Assembly: GCF_000010805.1 (NCBI RefSeq)
Contig: NC_012522.1
Coordinates: 7,502,001 to 7,566,000 of the forward strand
Direction of reading: 5' to 3'
DNA: 64,000 bases
Origin: Rhodococcus opacus B4
Lineage (GTDB): Bacteria; Actinomycetota; Actinomycetes; Mycobacteriales; Mycobacteriaceae
Below are positions 9,473 to 17,531 of the stretch, in pieces. The stretch's first letter is position 1, and every line of letters begins with the position of its first letter. Position numbers and translations under genes: made by a program. The notes beneath the pieces were generated by a model that was not told the origin of the DNA, did not search any database, and was given only the letters and a program-made list of their open reading frames with translations.

Positions 9473-10180
9473 CTAGAGATGACGGGGTGCTCCGCCCTCG
9501 GTCTCGGCGAGCAGTGCCCGCGTCTTCGATCTGATCTGGTCCAGCGGCTCCGTCCACCCGAGGGCGCGGAGGCAGGCGTCGGCGAGGAGGCCGGCGGCGC
9601 CCTCGTTCTCGGGTCCGGGGAGCAGTCCGCGTTCGATGTCGGCACGGGTTGCGATGGCGCTCTCGACGATTCGGAACGGCAGGTCGGCCAGGGCTGGAGA
9701 GGTGTCGCCGGACGCGTCGGACATCTCCGTGAGGGCCCCATCCGCCAGCAGTCGGTAATGGCCGCGCAGGAGGGTGCGCTGGGTGCGGAACGGCTCGAAT
9801 CGATCGGCCAGCAGTTCCGGAAGAAGGTACAGCGCACCGAGATTCCATCGGGTGGTCGTGAGTTGCGTGACGTCGTAGGTGGCCAGCGCGTGCAGGCGCA
9901 CCGTGGCGGGGGCGTCGGCATCGCTGAGCCGCTCGGCGGCGGCCAGCGCGGGGGAGACCGTTTCTTCGAGCAGTGCCGCGAGGATCTCTTCCTTGTTGGG
10001 GAAGTGGTGGTAGAGCGACGCCTGCCGGATGCCGACCATATCGGCGATCTGCCGTGTCGACGTGGCGGCGAAACCCTTGGTGGTGAACAGCTCTCCGGCG
10101 GCGTCGAGTATCTCCTCGGGAGTGGTCCGTCCCGGTCTGCGCTGACTGGTCAGTCGGGGTCGTCCCGGCCCTGTGGTCAC
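9473..10180 (-). CDS. TetR-family transcriptional regulator
   Basis: A 235-residue one-component repressor-type protein. The N-terminal helix-turn-helix is clear (ILDAAGELFTTKGFAATSTRQIADMVGIRQASLYHHFPNKEEIL, about residues 24-67, read in segments), followed by a helical ligand-binding region. It starts at GTG 10180. The gene is divergent from the permease/DUF1989/carboxyltransferase operon, and a palindrome in the shared 194-base gap is a candidate operator, so it probably controls that operon in response to its substrate. The ligand is unknown. Confidence 0.85.
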   Translation of the reverse strand: MTTGPGRPRLTSQRRPGRTTPEEILDAAGELFTTKGFAATSTRQIADMVGIRQASLYHHFPNKEEILAALLEETVSPALAAAERLSDADAPATVRLHALATYDVTQLTTTRWNLGALYLLPELLADRFEPFRTQRTLLRGHYRLLADGALTEMSDASGDTSPALADLPFRIVESAIATRADIERGLLPGPENEGAAGLLADACLRALGWTEPLDQIRSKTRALLAETEGGAPRHL

Positions 10181-10333
10181 CGCTCCATGATGTCAGGTCG
10201 CGTCCGGGCCCGGCCCCGTCCACCTGCCGTGAGGGTTTGGTCACGCGACCGAAACGTAGGCAACGATGCTGTTACGGCCGAGCGGGATCTGGATACGCGG
10301 GCGTCACCCATCGAGGCCCTTCCGCGAGAAAAC

Positions 10334-10349
10334 TATCGATCGACAGATA
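10334..10349. promoter_or_regulatory. Candidate TetR operator
   Basis: TATCGATCGACAGATA is a 16-base imperfect palindrome (12 of 16 positions symmetric). It lies 26 bases before the permease TTG start and in the gap shared with the divergent tetR gene. Size and position suit a TetR dimer site that would block the operon promoter. No guanidine-I riboswitch-like sequence was recognised in this leader. Confidence 0.4.
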
Positions 10350-10374
10350 TTGCTCTCGCCGAAGGAGTACGCCC

Positions 10375-11940
10375 TTGAGTACACCCACAAGGACTGCGCA
10401 CGCGCCGACCGCGCCGGCTCCCGCACCTCCCCGCCCGTCCGGCGTCGACGACACGGGTGACCTCGGCGAATTCGGCTACGAGCAGCAACTCCACCGTTCC
10501 CTGGGCAAGTTCGCGTCGTTCGCCGCCGGCTTCTCGTTCGTCTCCATCCTCACCACCATCTTCCAGCTCTTCGGGCTCGGATTCGGGTTCGCCGGGCCCG
10601 CGTTCTTCTGGACGTGGCCGGTGGTGTTCGCGGGCCAGTTCATGGTGGCGCTCAACTTCGCAGAACTGGCCGCCCGGTACCCCATCTCGGGGGCGATCTA
10701 CCAGTGGTCCCGCCGGATGGGCGGTGAGGTGGTCGGCTGGTTCGCCGGATGGTTCATGATCCTCGCGCAGATGGTGACGGCCTCCGCCGCGGCCATAGCC
10801 CTGCAGGTCGTTCTCCCCAACGTGTGGAGCGGATTTCAGATCATCGGGGAGGACAGCACTTTGACGTCCGCGAGCGGTGCCGCCAACGCGGTGCTCCTCG
10901 GCTCCGTCCTGCTCGTGCTGACCACGTTCATCAACTCCATCGGCGTCAACTGGATGTCCCGGATCAACAACATTGGCGTCACCTGCGAGATCGTCGGCGT
11001 CATCGCGGTGATCGGCATGTTCCTCACGCACGCCCAGCGCGGGCCGCAGGTCGTGTTCGACACCGGCACCGCGGGCGCGTCACCGGGGTACGGCTGGGCG
11101 TGGATCGTCTCGGGACTGATGGCGGCGTACGTGATGGTCGGGTTCGGTTCGGCCGGCGAACTGGCCGAGGAGACGCGGAACCCGCGCCGGGTCGCCCCGC
11201 GCACGATCCGCCTCGCACTCTCGGTGTCGGCGCTCGGCGGCGGGCTGATGATCATCGGCGCGCTGATGGCCGCACCGAGCCTGACCGACGGCCGCCTCGC
11301 CGCCGAAGGCCTGCCGTACGTGCTCTCGTCGATCCTCAGCTCCCCGTGGGGAACCCTGCTCCTCGTCGACGTCGCGATCGCGGTGTTCGTGTGCACGCTG
11401 GCCATCCAGACGGCGGCGTCACGGCTGGTGTTCTCGATGGCCCGGGACGGACGGCTGCCCGCCTCGCGGATTCTGTCGACGGTGAACACCCGCACCGGAA
11501 CCCCCATCGCGCCGTCCGTCCTGATCGGCGTGGTGTGCATCGGCATCCTCGCCGTCAACGTCGGGAACTCCGCGATCTTCGCGACCCTCTCGAGCGTCTG
11601 CATCATCCTGATCTACCTCGCCTACCTGATGGTCACGGTGCCGCTCCTGCTGCGCAGGCTGAAGGGCTGGCCGCACGGTGGACCCCAGGTCGACGCGGAC
11701 GGACGGAAGCTGTTCTCGCTCGGACGGTTCGGACTTCCCGTCAACATCCTCGCGGTCGGATACGGGGCGCTGATGGTCGTCAACCTGTCCTGGCCGCGCG
11801 CCGAGATCTTCGACCCCAGCGGCGACTACCCGCTTCTGCGGTGGGCCGCCCCCGTCACCGTCGCCGCCGTGGTCGCGCTCGGAATCGCGTGCTTCCCGCG
11901 CGGCCGCACCACCCCCAACCCCGTCACGATCGGAGCCTGA
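10375..11940 (+). CDS. APC-superfamily amino acid/polyamine permease
   Basis: A 521-residue integral membrane transporter with about 12 hydrophobic helices and an N-terminal cytoplasmic tail. The first helical block (FGFAGPAFFWTWPVVFAGQF, then ELAARYPISGAIYQW) matches the amino acid-polyamine-organocation family. I chose TTG 10375 because GAAGGAG ends seven bases before it; a longer frame from 10237 crosses the regulatory region. It heads an operon with two DUF1989 proteins and a carboxyltransferase, so it likely imports the nitrogen compound they process. Related permeases are found beside urea/guanidine carboxylase genes in other bacteria. Confidence 0.85.
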   Translation: MSTPTRTAHAPTAPAPAPPRPSGVDDTGDLGEFGYEQQLHRSLGKFASFAAGFSFVSILTTIFQLFGLGFGFAGPAFFWTWPVVFAGQFMVALNFAELAARYPISGAIYQWSRRMGGEVVGWFAGWFMILAQMVTASAAAIALQVVLPNVWSGFQIIGEDSTLTSASGAANAVLLGSVLLVLTTFINSIGVNWMSRINNIGVTCEIVGVIAVIGMFLTHAQRGPQVVFDTGTAGASPGYGWAWIVSGLMAAYVMVGFGSAGELAEETRNPRRVAPRTIRLALSVSALGGGLMIIGALMAAPSLTDGRLAAEGLPYVLSSILSSPWGTLLLVDVAIAVFVCTLAIQTAASRLVFSMARDGRLPASRILSTVNTRTGTPIAPSVLIGVVCIGILAVNVGNSAIFATLSSVCIILIYLAYLMVTVPLLLRRLKGWPHGGPQVDADGRKLFSLGRFGLPVNILAVGYGALMVVNLSWPRAEIFDPSGDYPLLRWAAPVTVAAVVALGIACFPRGRTTPNPVTIGA

Positions 11941-11941
11941 C

Positions 11942-12787
11942 ATGACCTCAGTGGACACCTCGACCACCAGCGCCGCGAAGGAACATGCGCGGGCCCAGTC
12001 GGGAGTGGTCACCGACTCGATGCCGGTGCTTCCGGCGTCGTCCTGGCCAACTCCACCGTCCGGCATCGATCCGGCGCTGCTCACGTGGGCGGAGACGGTT
12101 CCGGGCGGCCGGTACACCACGAAGGTGCTGGGCCGCGGCACCCGACTGCGACTGCGGGACGTCGACGGCCGGGCCTGCGCCCACCTGCTGCTGTACCGGG
12201 CGGACGCGCCGTGGGAGCGGCTCAACGTCGCCGACACCGTGAAGGTGCCGTGGCAGGCGTACCTGGGGCCCGGGCATCCGGTGCTCTCCGACCAGGGGCG
12301 CGTCCTCGCGACCGTCGTGTCGGACGGGTCCGGGCGGCACGACGCTCTCTGCGGTACCACGTCGCTCGCCACGAACACCGCGAAATACGGTGACGGCAGC
12401 CTGCATTCGGCGTCCCCCGCCGGCCGCGAACTCTTCACCGTCGCGGCGGCGAAGCACGGGCTCGAGCGCCGCGACCTCCCGCCGTCGCTGTCGTTCTTCC
12501 ACGGGGTGCGGGTGGGCGCGGACGGAGCGCTGAGCAGCATCGGATCCGCCGGCCCGGACACCGCCGTCGAACTCGTGATCCACCTCCCGGTGATCGTCCT
12601 GATCGCCAACACGGCGCACCCGCTCGATCCGTCGCCGACGTACGACACGACAGCGCTGGAAGTGCTCGCCTGGACCGGCGCCGACGTGGCCGAACCCGTC
12701 GACGCCGACCCGGAGTACCGGCGCGCCTTCCTCAACACCGAAGACGTCTGGGCTGCAGCGCAGCGCCAGGGACGGGAGCAGGCATGA
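11942..12787 (+). CDS. DUF1989 urea-amidolyase-associated protein 1 (carboxyguanidine deiminase subunit-like)
   Basis: A 281-residue DUF1989 protein of the UAAP1 type, recognisable by WAETVPGGRYTTKVLGRGT, the WERLNVADTVKV segment and GRHDALCGTTS. Proteins of this family were long known only as urea-carboxylase-associated; family work now assigns paired DUF1989 proteins as subunits of carboxyguanidine deiminase (CgdA/CgdB), which acts after guanidine carboxylation. The N-terminal 40 residues are variable. It begins one base after the permease stop and overlaps the next gene by ATGA, so the operon is tightly coupled. The exact substrate here is inferred, since the partner carboxylase is incomplete. 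Confidence 0.75.
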   Translation: MTSVDTSTTSAAKEHARAQSGVVTDSMPVLPASSWPTPPSGIDPALLTWAETVPGGRYTTKVLGRGTRLRLRDVDGRACAHLLLYRADAPWERLNVADTVKVPWQAYLGPGHPVLSDQGRVLATVVSDGSGRHDALCGTTSLATNTAKYGDGSLHSASPAGRELFTVAAAKHGLERRDLPPSLSFFHGVRVGADGALSSIGSAGPDTAVELVIHLPVIVLIANTAHPLDPSPTYDTTALEVLAWTGADVAEPVDADPEYRRAFLNTEDVWAAAQRQGREQA

Positions 12788-13440
12788 CCACCACCATCGA
12801 GACCGCACCGCTGGTACCGGGAACGGTGATCCTGGACGAGGAGGTCGGCGCCCGCGGACCCTGGTCCACGGTCGTCGCGGCGGGCGACGTCCTGACCGTC
12901 GTCGACCTGTGCGGCAACCAGGCCGTCGACACCCTGATCTACGCGGCCGACGACCACGGGCAGCGCTACTCGGCCGCCGCGACGGTGTCGGCGCAGCGAA
13001 ATCTGTTCCTGACCACGGGAAGTGTTCTCCGCACCGACGATCACGACGCGCTGATGACGCTCGTCGCCGACGAGGTCGGCTCACACGACACGGTGGGCGG
13101 CGCCTGCTCCCAGGAGTCGAACACCCTGCGGTACGGCCACCACACCAAGCATCAGCACGCCTGCGTCGAGAACTTCCTCGCGGAAGGGTCGCGGTGGGGG
13201 ATCGGCAAGCGGGATCTGGTGTCGAACATCAACTTCTTCATGAACGTTCCCGTCGACGCCGACGGCACGCTCGGTATCGTCGACGGCCTGTCCGCCCCCG
13301 GCCGCCGGCTCGCGCTCCGCGCGGAGCGCGACGTTCTGGTACTGGTGTCCAATTGCCCGCAGATCAACAACCCCTGTAACGGTTTCGATCCGACACCGGT
13401 GCGGATGATCGTGACCCGGCCGACGGGGGCACCCGCATGA
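12784..13440 (+). CDS. DUF1989 urea-amidolyase-associated protein 2 (carboxyguanidine deiminase subunit-like)
   Basis: A 218-residue partner of the preceding protein, of the UAAP2 type. Signature stretches are [46 protein letters not shown] and the cysteine-containing [13 protein letters not shown] near the end. The two DUF1989 proteins are expected to form a hetero-oligomer. It overlaps the upstream gene by four bases (ATGA) and the downstream carboxyltransferase gene by four bases. Assignment to guanidine rather than urea metabolism follows current family knowledge and is not shown by the sequence itself. Confidence 0.75.
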   Translation: MTTTIETAPLVPGTVILDEEVGARGPWSTVVAAGDVLTVVDLCGNQAVDTLIYAADDHGQRYSAAATVSAQRNLFLTTGSVLRTDDHDALMTLVADEVGSHDTVGGACSQESNTLRYGHHTKHQHACVENFLAEGSRWGIGKRDLVSNINFFMNVPVDADGTLGIVDGLSAPGRRLALRAERDVLVLVSNCPQINNPCNGFDPTPVRMIVTRPTGAPA

Positions 13441-15422
13441 GCGCCAAGATCACCGTGCACCGGCCCGGCATGCTCACCACGGTGCAGGACTTTCCGGGGC
13501 GGACCGGGTACTGGCACGTCGGGGTGCCGCCGTCGGGCCCGATGGACGACCTGTCGTTCCGGCTCGGGAACGCCGCACTCGGCAACGACGAGGGTGCCGC
13601 CGGACTCGAATGCGCCATGTCCGGCCCCGCGTTGCAGTTCGACGAGGACATGGTGGTCTGCGTGACCGGCGCACCCGCCCCGGTCACCGTCGACGGAGTG
13701 CTGCACGCGCAGTGGCGTCCGGTACGCGTTCCGGCAGGCGGAGTCCTGGACGTCGGCGCGGTCGCCGGGCCCGGCCTGCGCATCTACGTGCTGATTCACG
13801 GTGGCCTCGACGTCGACGATTTCCTCGGCAGCGCCTCGACGTTCACGCTCGGCAAGTTCGGCGGGCATCAGGGCCGCACCCTGCGGCAGGGCGACGTGCT
13901 CGCGGTCGGCGACCACACCGGCACCCCTGCGGCCGCCGTTCCCGCCGAACACGTTCCGGCCCTGTGCAGTCGCTGGGAGATCGCGGTCACCGAAGGCCCG
14001 CACGGCGCACCCGAATTCTTCACCCGCGCCGACATCGACACGCTGTACCGGACCGACTACGAGGTGCATTTCAATTCGGACCGCACCGGGGTGCGGCTGA
14101 TCGGGCCCAAACCCGACTGGGCGCGCACGGACGGCGGCGAGGCAGGACTGCACCCGTCCAACATTCACGACAACGCGTATTCGGTCGGCGCCCTGGACTT
14201 CACGGGAGACACCCCGATTCTCCTGGGCCCGGACGGTCCGAGCCTCGGCGGGTTCGTGTGTCCCGTCACGGTCGTCTCCGCGGAACGGTGGAAGCTCGGA
14301 CAACTGGCTCCCGGCGACACGGTGCGCTTCGTGCCGATCAGGGCCGACCGGGCCGCGTCGACACGCGCGCTGGGGCCTGCGCGGCGGGCGGCGTTCTCGA
14401 CGGTCTTCTCCACCACCGGTGATCGTGACGACGGCGTGATCGCCCGGCGCGACGGCGAGACCGCCGTGACGTACCGACGATCCGGCGACGACAACGTCCT
14501 CGTCGAGTACGGTGACATGAGCCTCGACCTGGCGTTGCGGGCCCGCGCGCACGCGCTCCACCAGCGTCTCGAGGTCGAGAAGCCGGCCGGGCTCCTCGAC
14601 CTGACACCGGGCATCCGGTCGCTGCAGGTCCGGGTCGACCCTGACGTGCTGCCGATCCCGAAGCTGATGGGGCTACTCGCCGAGGCGGAGGACGCGCTGC
14701 CCGCGGCGAACGAACTCGTGGTGCCGAGTCGGTCCGTGCGGATGCCGCTGTCGTGGGACGACCCCTCGACGCGGGAGGCGATCCAGCGGTACATGCACGG
14801 TGTCCGCTCGGACGCGCCGTGGTGCCCGTGGAACATCGAGTTCATCCGCCGCATGAACGGCCTCGGCAGTGTCGACGACGTCTTCGACACCGTCTTCGGT
14901 GCCGAGTACATGGTGCTCGGACTCGGCGACGTCTACCTCGGCGCGCCCGTCGCGACACCTCTCGACCCGCGGCATCGGCTGGTCACCACGAAATACAATC
15001 CCGCCCGCACGTGGACGCCGGAGAACGCGGTCGGCATCGGCGGGGCGTACCTGTGCATCTACGGAATGGAGGGCCCCGGCGGCTACCAGTTCGTCGGCCG
15101 CACCACCCAGGTGTGGAACCATCGGCATCCCGAGAAGTCCGGACCGTTCGAGGACGGCACCCCCTGGCTGCTGCGCTTCTTCGACCGGATCTCCTGGTAC
15201 CCCGTGGAACCGGACGAGCTGATGGACCTGCGATCGGACGTCGCAGCCGGCCGCGGCGGCGGAATCGAGATCACGGACGGCACGTTCTCGCTCGCCGAGC
15301 ACCAGCAGTTCCTCGCGGCCAACGCCGAATCGATCGGCGACTTCTGGGCCGGACAGGCCGTCGCGTTCGCCGCCGAGCGGCAACGATGGTCCGCGGCAGG
15401 GGAGTTCGCGACGGTGGGGTAA
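13437..15422 (+). CDS. Urea-carboxylase-type carboxyltransferase lacking biotin carboxylase and biotin carrier domains
   Basis: A 661-residue protein made of the two carboxyltransferase halves of urea/guanidine carboxylase. An AHS2/KipA-like domain comes first (about residues 1-305, starting [17 protein letters not shown]). An AHS1/KipI-like domain follows (about 340-560, [20 protein letters not shown], with [20 protein letters not shown]). The region after it contains [17 protein letters not shown]. Full urea carboxylases are about 1200 residues, with an N-terminal biotin carboxylase and a C-terminal biotinyl domain containing MKM. Both are absent here, and the coding frame opens and closes cleanly, so this is not an obvious truncation by mutation. 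It would need a biotin carboxylase/carrier encoded elsewhere. No allophanate hydrolase follows. Confidence 0.8.
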   Translation: MSAKITVHRPGMLTTVQDFPGRTGYWHVGVPPSGPMDDLSFRLGNAALGNDEGAAGLECAMSGPALQFDEDMVVCVTGAPAPVTVDGVLHAQWRPVRVPAGGVLDVGAVAGPGLRIYVLIHGGLDVDDFLGSASTFTLGKFGGHQGRTLRQGDVLAVGDHTGTPAAAVPAEHVPALCSRWEIAVTEGPHGAPEFFTRADIDTLYRTDYEVHFNSDRTGVRLIGPKPDWARTDGGEAGLHPSNIHDNAYSVGALDFTGDTPILLGPDGPSLGGFVCPVTVVSAERWKLGQLAPGDTVRFVPIRADRAASTRALGPARRAAFSTVFSTTGDRDDGVIARRDGETAVTYRRSGDDNVLVEYGDMSLDLALRARAHALHQRLEVEKPAGLLDLTPGIRSLQVRVDPDVLPIPKLMGLLAEAEDALPAANELVVPSRSVRMPLSWDDPSTREAIQRYMHGVRSDAPWCPWNIEFIRRMNGLGSVDDVFDTVFGAEYMVLGLGDVYLGAPVATPLDPRHRLVTTKYNPARTWTPENAVGIGGAYLCIYGMEGPGGYQFVGRTTQVWNHRHPEKSGPFEDGTPWLLRFFDRISWYPVEPDELMDLRSDVAAGRGGGIEITDGTFSLAEHQQFLAANAESIGDFWAGQAVAFAAERQRWSAAGEFATVG

Positions 15423-15428
15423 TCCGAG

Positions 15429-15905
15429 TCAGGCACTGCGCTCGGCGAGTTCGGCGAGCTGCTCCGTGACGGTGCCCCAGCCGTCGTAGAAGCCCATTTC
15501 TTCGTGGGTGTTCCGGTCGGCGTTGTTCTTGTGCATCACGTGGGCGACGTACTCCGTGCCCGTCGGATGGTCGTTCAGCGTGATGATCGCGGTCATGAAC
15601 GGCTGTTCGGCGGGCCGCCAGCCACCGATCAGGGAGTTGGTGAACACGATGCGTTCGAGTTCGTCGACGGCGAGGAAGCAGCCACTGAGGTGGGGCACGA
15701 AATCACCGCCGTCCTCGCTGATCTGGGTGGTGAGCGCGCCGCCCGGGCGTAGGTCCATGTCGACGACCCGGCATCGGGAGGGCGCGGGGACCCACCACTG
15801 TTCGAAGCTGGCGGGGTCGGTCCAGGCGCGCCACACGACCGCCCGGGGCGCCCGGATGATGCGCGAAATCGTAAGGTCGAGATCGGGTCTGGCAATGCCG
15901 GTCAT
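15429..15905 (-). CDS. SRPBCC (AHSA1-like) domain protein
   Basis: A 158-residue START/Bet v1-fold protein of the AHSA1 group: DLTISRIIRAPRAVVWRAW at the start, FEQWWVPAP, GGDFVPHLSGCF and a C-terminal GWGTVTEQLAEL helix. Such proteins bind hydrophobic ligands, and many are paired with an ArsR-type regulator, as here: the ATG overlaps the arsR stop by four bases. The start is ATG 15905 with AAGGA about nine bases upstream. Substrate and reaction are unknown. Confidence 0.85.
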   Translation of the reverse strand: MTGIARPDLDLTISRIIRAPRAVVWRAWTDPASFEQWWVPAPSRCRVVDMDLRPGGALTTQISEDGGDFVPHLSGCFLAVDELERIVFTNSLIGGWRPAEQPFMTAIITLNDHPTGTEYVAHVMHKNNADRNTHEEMGFYDGWGTVTEQLAELAERSA

Positions 15906-16273
15906 GGTGGTGTGTCCTTTGCGTGTGTGGTGACCGTGTGTGTTGTGACGGTGTGTTCGGTGACGAAGTGTTCGAGCCTGTCGGTGCGGCTCTCCCAGAG
16001 TTCCTGTTGCTCCGCGAGCCACGATTCGACCGCGGTGAACGGCGCCTTCTCGATCGCGCACGTCCGTACCCGGCCTTCCTTGCGTGTCCGGATCCACCCG
16101 CTGTCCTCCAGGAAGTGGATGTGCTTCATGAAGGAGGGCAGTGCCATGTCGAACGGCTTTGCCAGTTCGCCGACCGTGGCCGGGCCGCGGCTCAGGCGGC
16201 CGAGCACGGCCCGCCGGGTGGGGTCGGCGAGCGCTTGGAAGATACCGTTGAGCTGCTCCGGATACTGAGCCAC
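15902..16273 (-). CDS. ArsR-family winged-helix regulator
   Basis: A 123-residue regulator with a winged helix-turn-helix (FQALADPTRRAVLGRLSRGP, VGELAKPFDMALPSFMKHIH) and a threonine/histidine-rich tail. No clustered metal-binding cysteines are present, so it belongs with the ArsR proteins that partner SRPBCC genes rather than metal sensors. It starts at GTG 16273; longer readings run through the operator. The gene is translationally coupled to the downstream SRPBCC gene, and a perfect inverted repeat 28 bases upstream is a likely autoregulatory site. Confidence 0.85.
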   Translation of the reverse strand: MAQYPEQLNGIFQALADPTRRAVLGRLSRGPATVGELAKPFDMALPSFMKHIHFLEDSGWIRTRKEGRVRTCAIEKAPFTAVESWLAEQQELWESRTDRLEHFVTEHTVTTHTVTTHAKDTPP

Positions 16274-16300
16274 AAGGGAAAGTATTCCACCGCAACAATG

Positions 16301-16318
16301 GTTAGCGCAAGGGCTAAC
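16301..16318. promoter_or_regulatory. Candidate ArsR operator (GTTAGC-N6-GCTAAC)
   Basis: A perfect 6-base inverted repeat with a 6-base spacer, 28 bases upstream of the ArsR gene on the minus strand and between it and the end of the upstream dehydrogenase gene. Symmetry and spacing fit a winged-helix dimer site covering the arsR-SRPBCC promoter. Confidence 0.5.
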
Positions 16319-16329
16319 TGTTGGGGGTG

Positions 16330-17415
16330 TCAGCAAAGCTTGCCGCGACCGGGGACGAGCGGGACGTCCAGGGCGTCGTAGAGCCCCGGTGCGGCTGTCC
16401 GCAGCCACGGAATCGCGTTGACCAGGCGCCCCACCGCGGTGGCGTTGCCGCCGGCCGCTCGATTGCCGCCCTCGTCGGTGGCCTCCACGTTGACCTCGAT
16501 CCGCGGGCGTCCCTCGATGATCACCTTGTGGGCGCCGTCCCCGCCGTCCGGTGGCACGGGCCAATCCGGGGCGCACGACGGATGGATCCGGGTGACGTGC
16601 TCGATGACGATGCGGGGTTCGCCGCCCACGATGCCCTGCACCTCGAAACGCAGCGCCCCCTGGGTTCCTGCCTCGAACTCGCCCATGAGTTCGGTGGTGA
16701 TCGTCTCCTCGAGCGGCCGGCGCAGCAGCGTCTCCCGGATCTCGTCGAGTTCCACCGCGAGGGCGCGGGCGATGAGCCGGATCTGGCCGCCCCACACCAT
16801 CGTGGGTACCGTCGCCGCGACCATCGGCGGTTCGTAGTCCATCGGCTGGCCCATGCCGACGAGGTACCGCACCGAATCGTGCTGGTCGTACGTGGTGTAG
16901 TCGAAGATCTCCTGGCAGCGGATCCGATCGATCGTGCCCGCCAGGCCCGTCATCAGGATCGGCAGGACGTCGTTGCCCCATCCCGGATCTACGCCCGACA
17001 CGAACAGCGCCCCGCCGCCCGACTTCGCCGCAGAGTCGATCGGGTCGCGCAATTCGGCCGGCGCGTTGCTCTGGTCGTACAGCGCGTAGAGGGACGGAGT
17101 CACGACGACGGCTCCCACGGCGAGCGCGCGGATGATGTCGGCTGCCGCGTCGTCCGGGCGAATCTCACCCGACGCGGCGTAGACGACCGCCTCGGGGGAG
17201 TCCGCGAGCACGGCGCCGGCATCGTCGGTTGCCGCCACCCCGAGCGAGCGGCCGAGGCGCGCGAGACCCCCGGCATCGCGTCCGACCTTCTCCGGGTTCG
17301 CCACGAGCACCGCCGACAACTCGAGCCCGGGGTGGGCGTCGACGGCACGGATCGCGGCCCGCCCCACATTCCCGGTTCCCCACACCACGGTCCGGATCTT
17401 CCCCTGATCGGCCAT
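16330..17415 (-). CDS. NAD(P)H-dependent dehydrogenase, dihydrodipicolinate-reductase-like fold
   Basis: A 361-residue protein with an N-terminal Rossmann motif VVWGTGNVGRAAIRAV (residues about 9-24) and overall resemblance to the DapB-fold family that includes 2,4-diaminopentanoate dehydrogenase and many unassigned mycobacterial paralogues. A central segment, ALFVSGVDPGWGNDVLPI, is typical of that group. It is too long and divergent for true DapB. I chose ATG 17415; a longer frame to 17712 runs into the divergent HD-GYP gene. The substrate is unknown. It is transcribed away from the HD-GYP/LuxR gene, with a 116-base shared promoter region. Confidence 0.75.
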   Translation of the reverse strand: MADQGKIRTVVWGTGNVGRAAIRAVDAHPGLELSAVLVANPEKVGRDAGGLARLGRSLGVAATDDAGAVLADSPEAVVYAASGEIRPDDAAADIIRALAVGAVVVTPSLYALYDQSNAPAELRDPIDSAAKSGGGALFVSGVDPGWGNDVLPILMTGLAGTIDRIRCQEIFDYTTYDQHDSVRYLVGMGQPMDYEPPMVAATVPTMVWGGQIRLIARALAVELDEIRETLLRRPLEETITTELMGEFEAGTQGALRFEVQGIVGGEPRIVIEHVTRIHPSCAPDWPVPPDGGDGAHKVIIEGRPRIEVNVEATDEGGNRAAGGNATAVGRLVNAIPWLRTAAPGLYDALDVPLVPGRGKLC

Positions 17416-17531
17416 GAGATCGGACCCTACCGAGTTTGTGGACGGTGACAGCCCGAATCGGGCAACACCGGTCCCGTTCGACGACATGTTCACGGCAGCG
17501 TTCCGGCCGGGTTCGGGTGGACAATGGGAAG

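Noticed and set aside
10181-10374. Search for a guanidine riboswitch before the permease/DUF1989 operon
   Set aside because: No ykkC-type conserved loops or following terminator were found; a TetR site is a better explanation of control.
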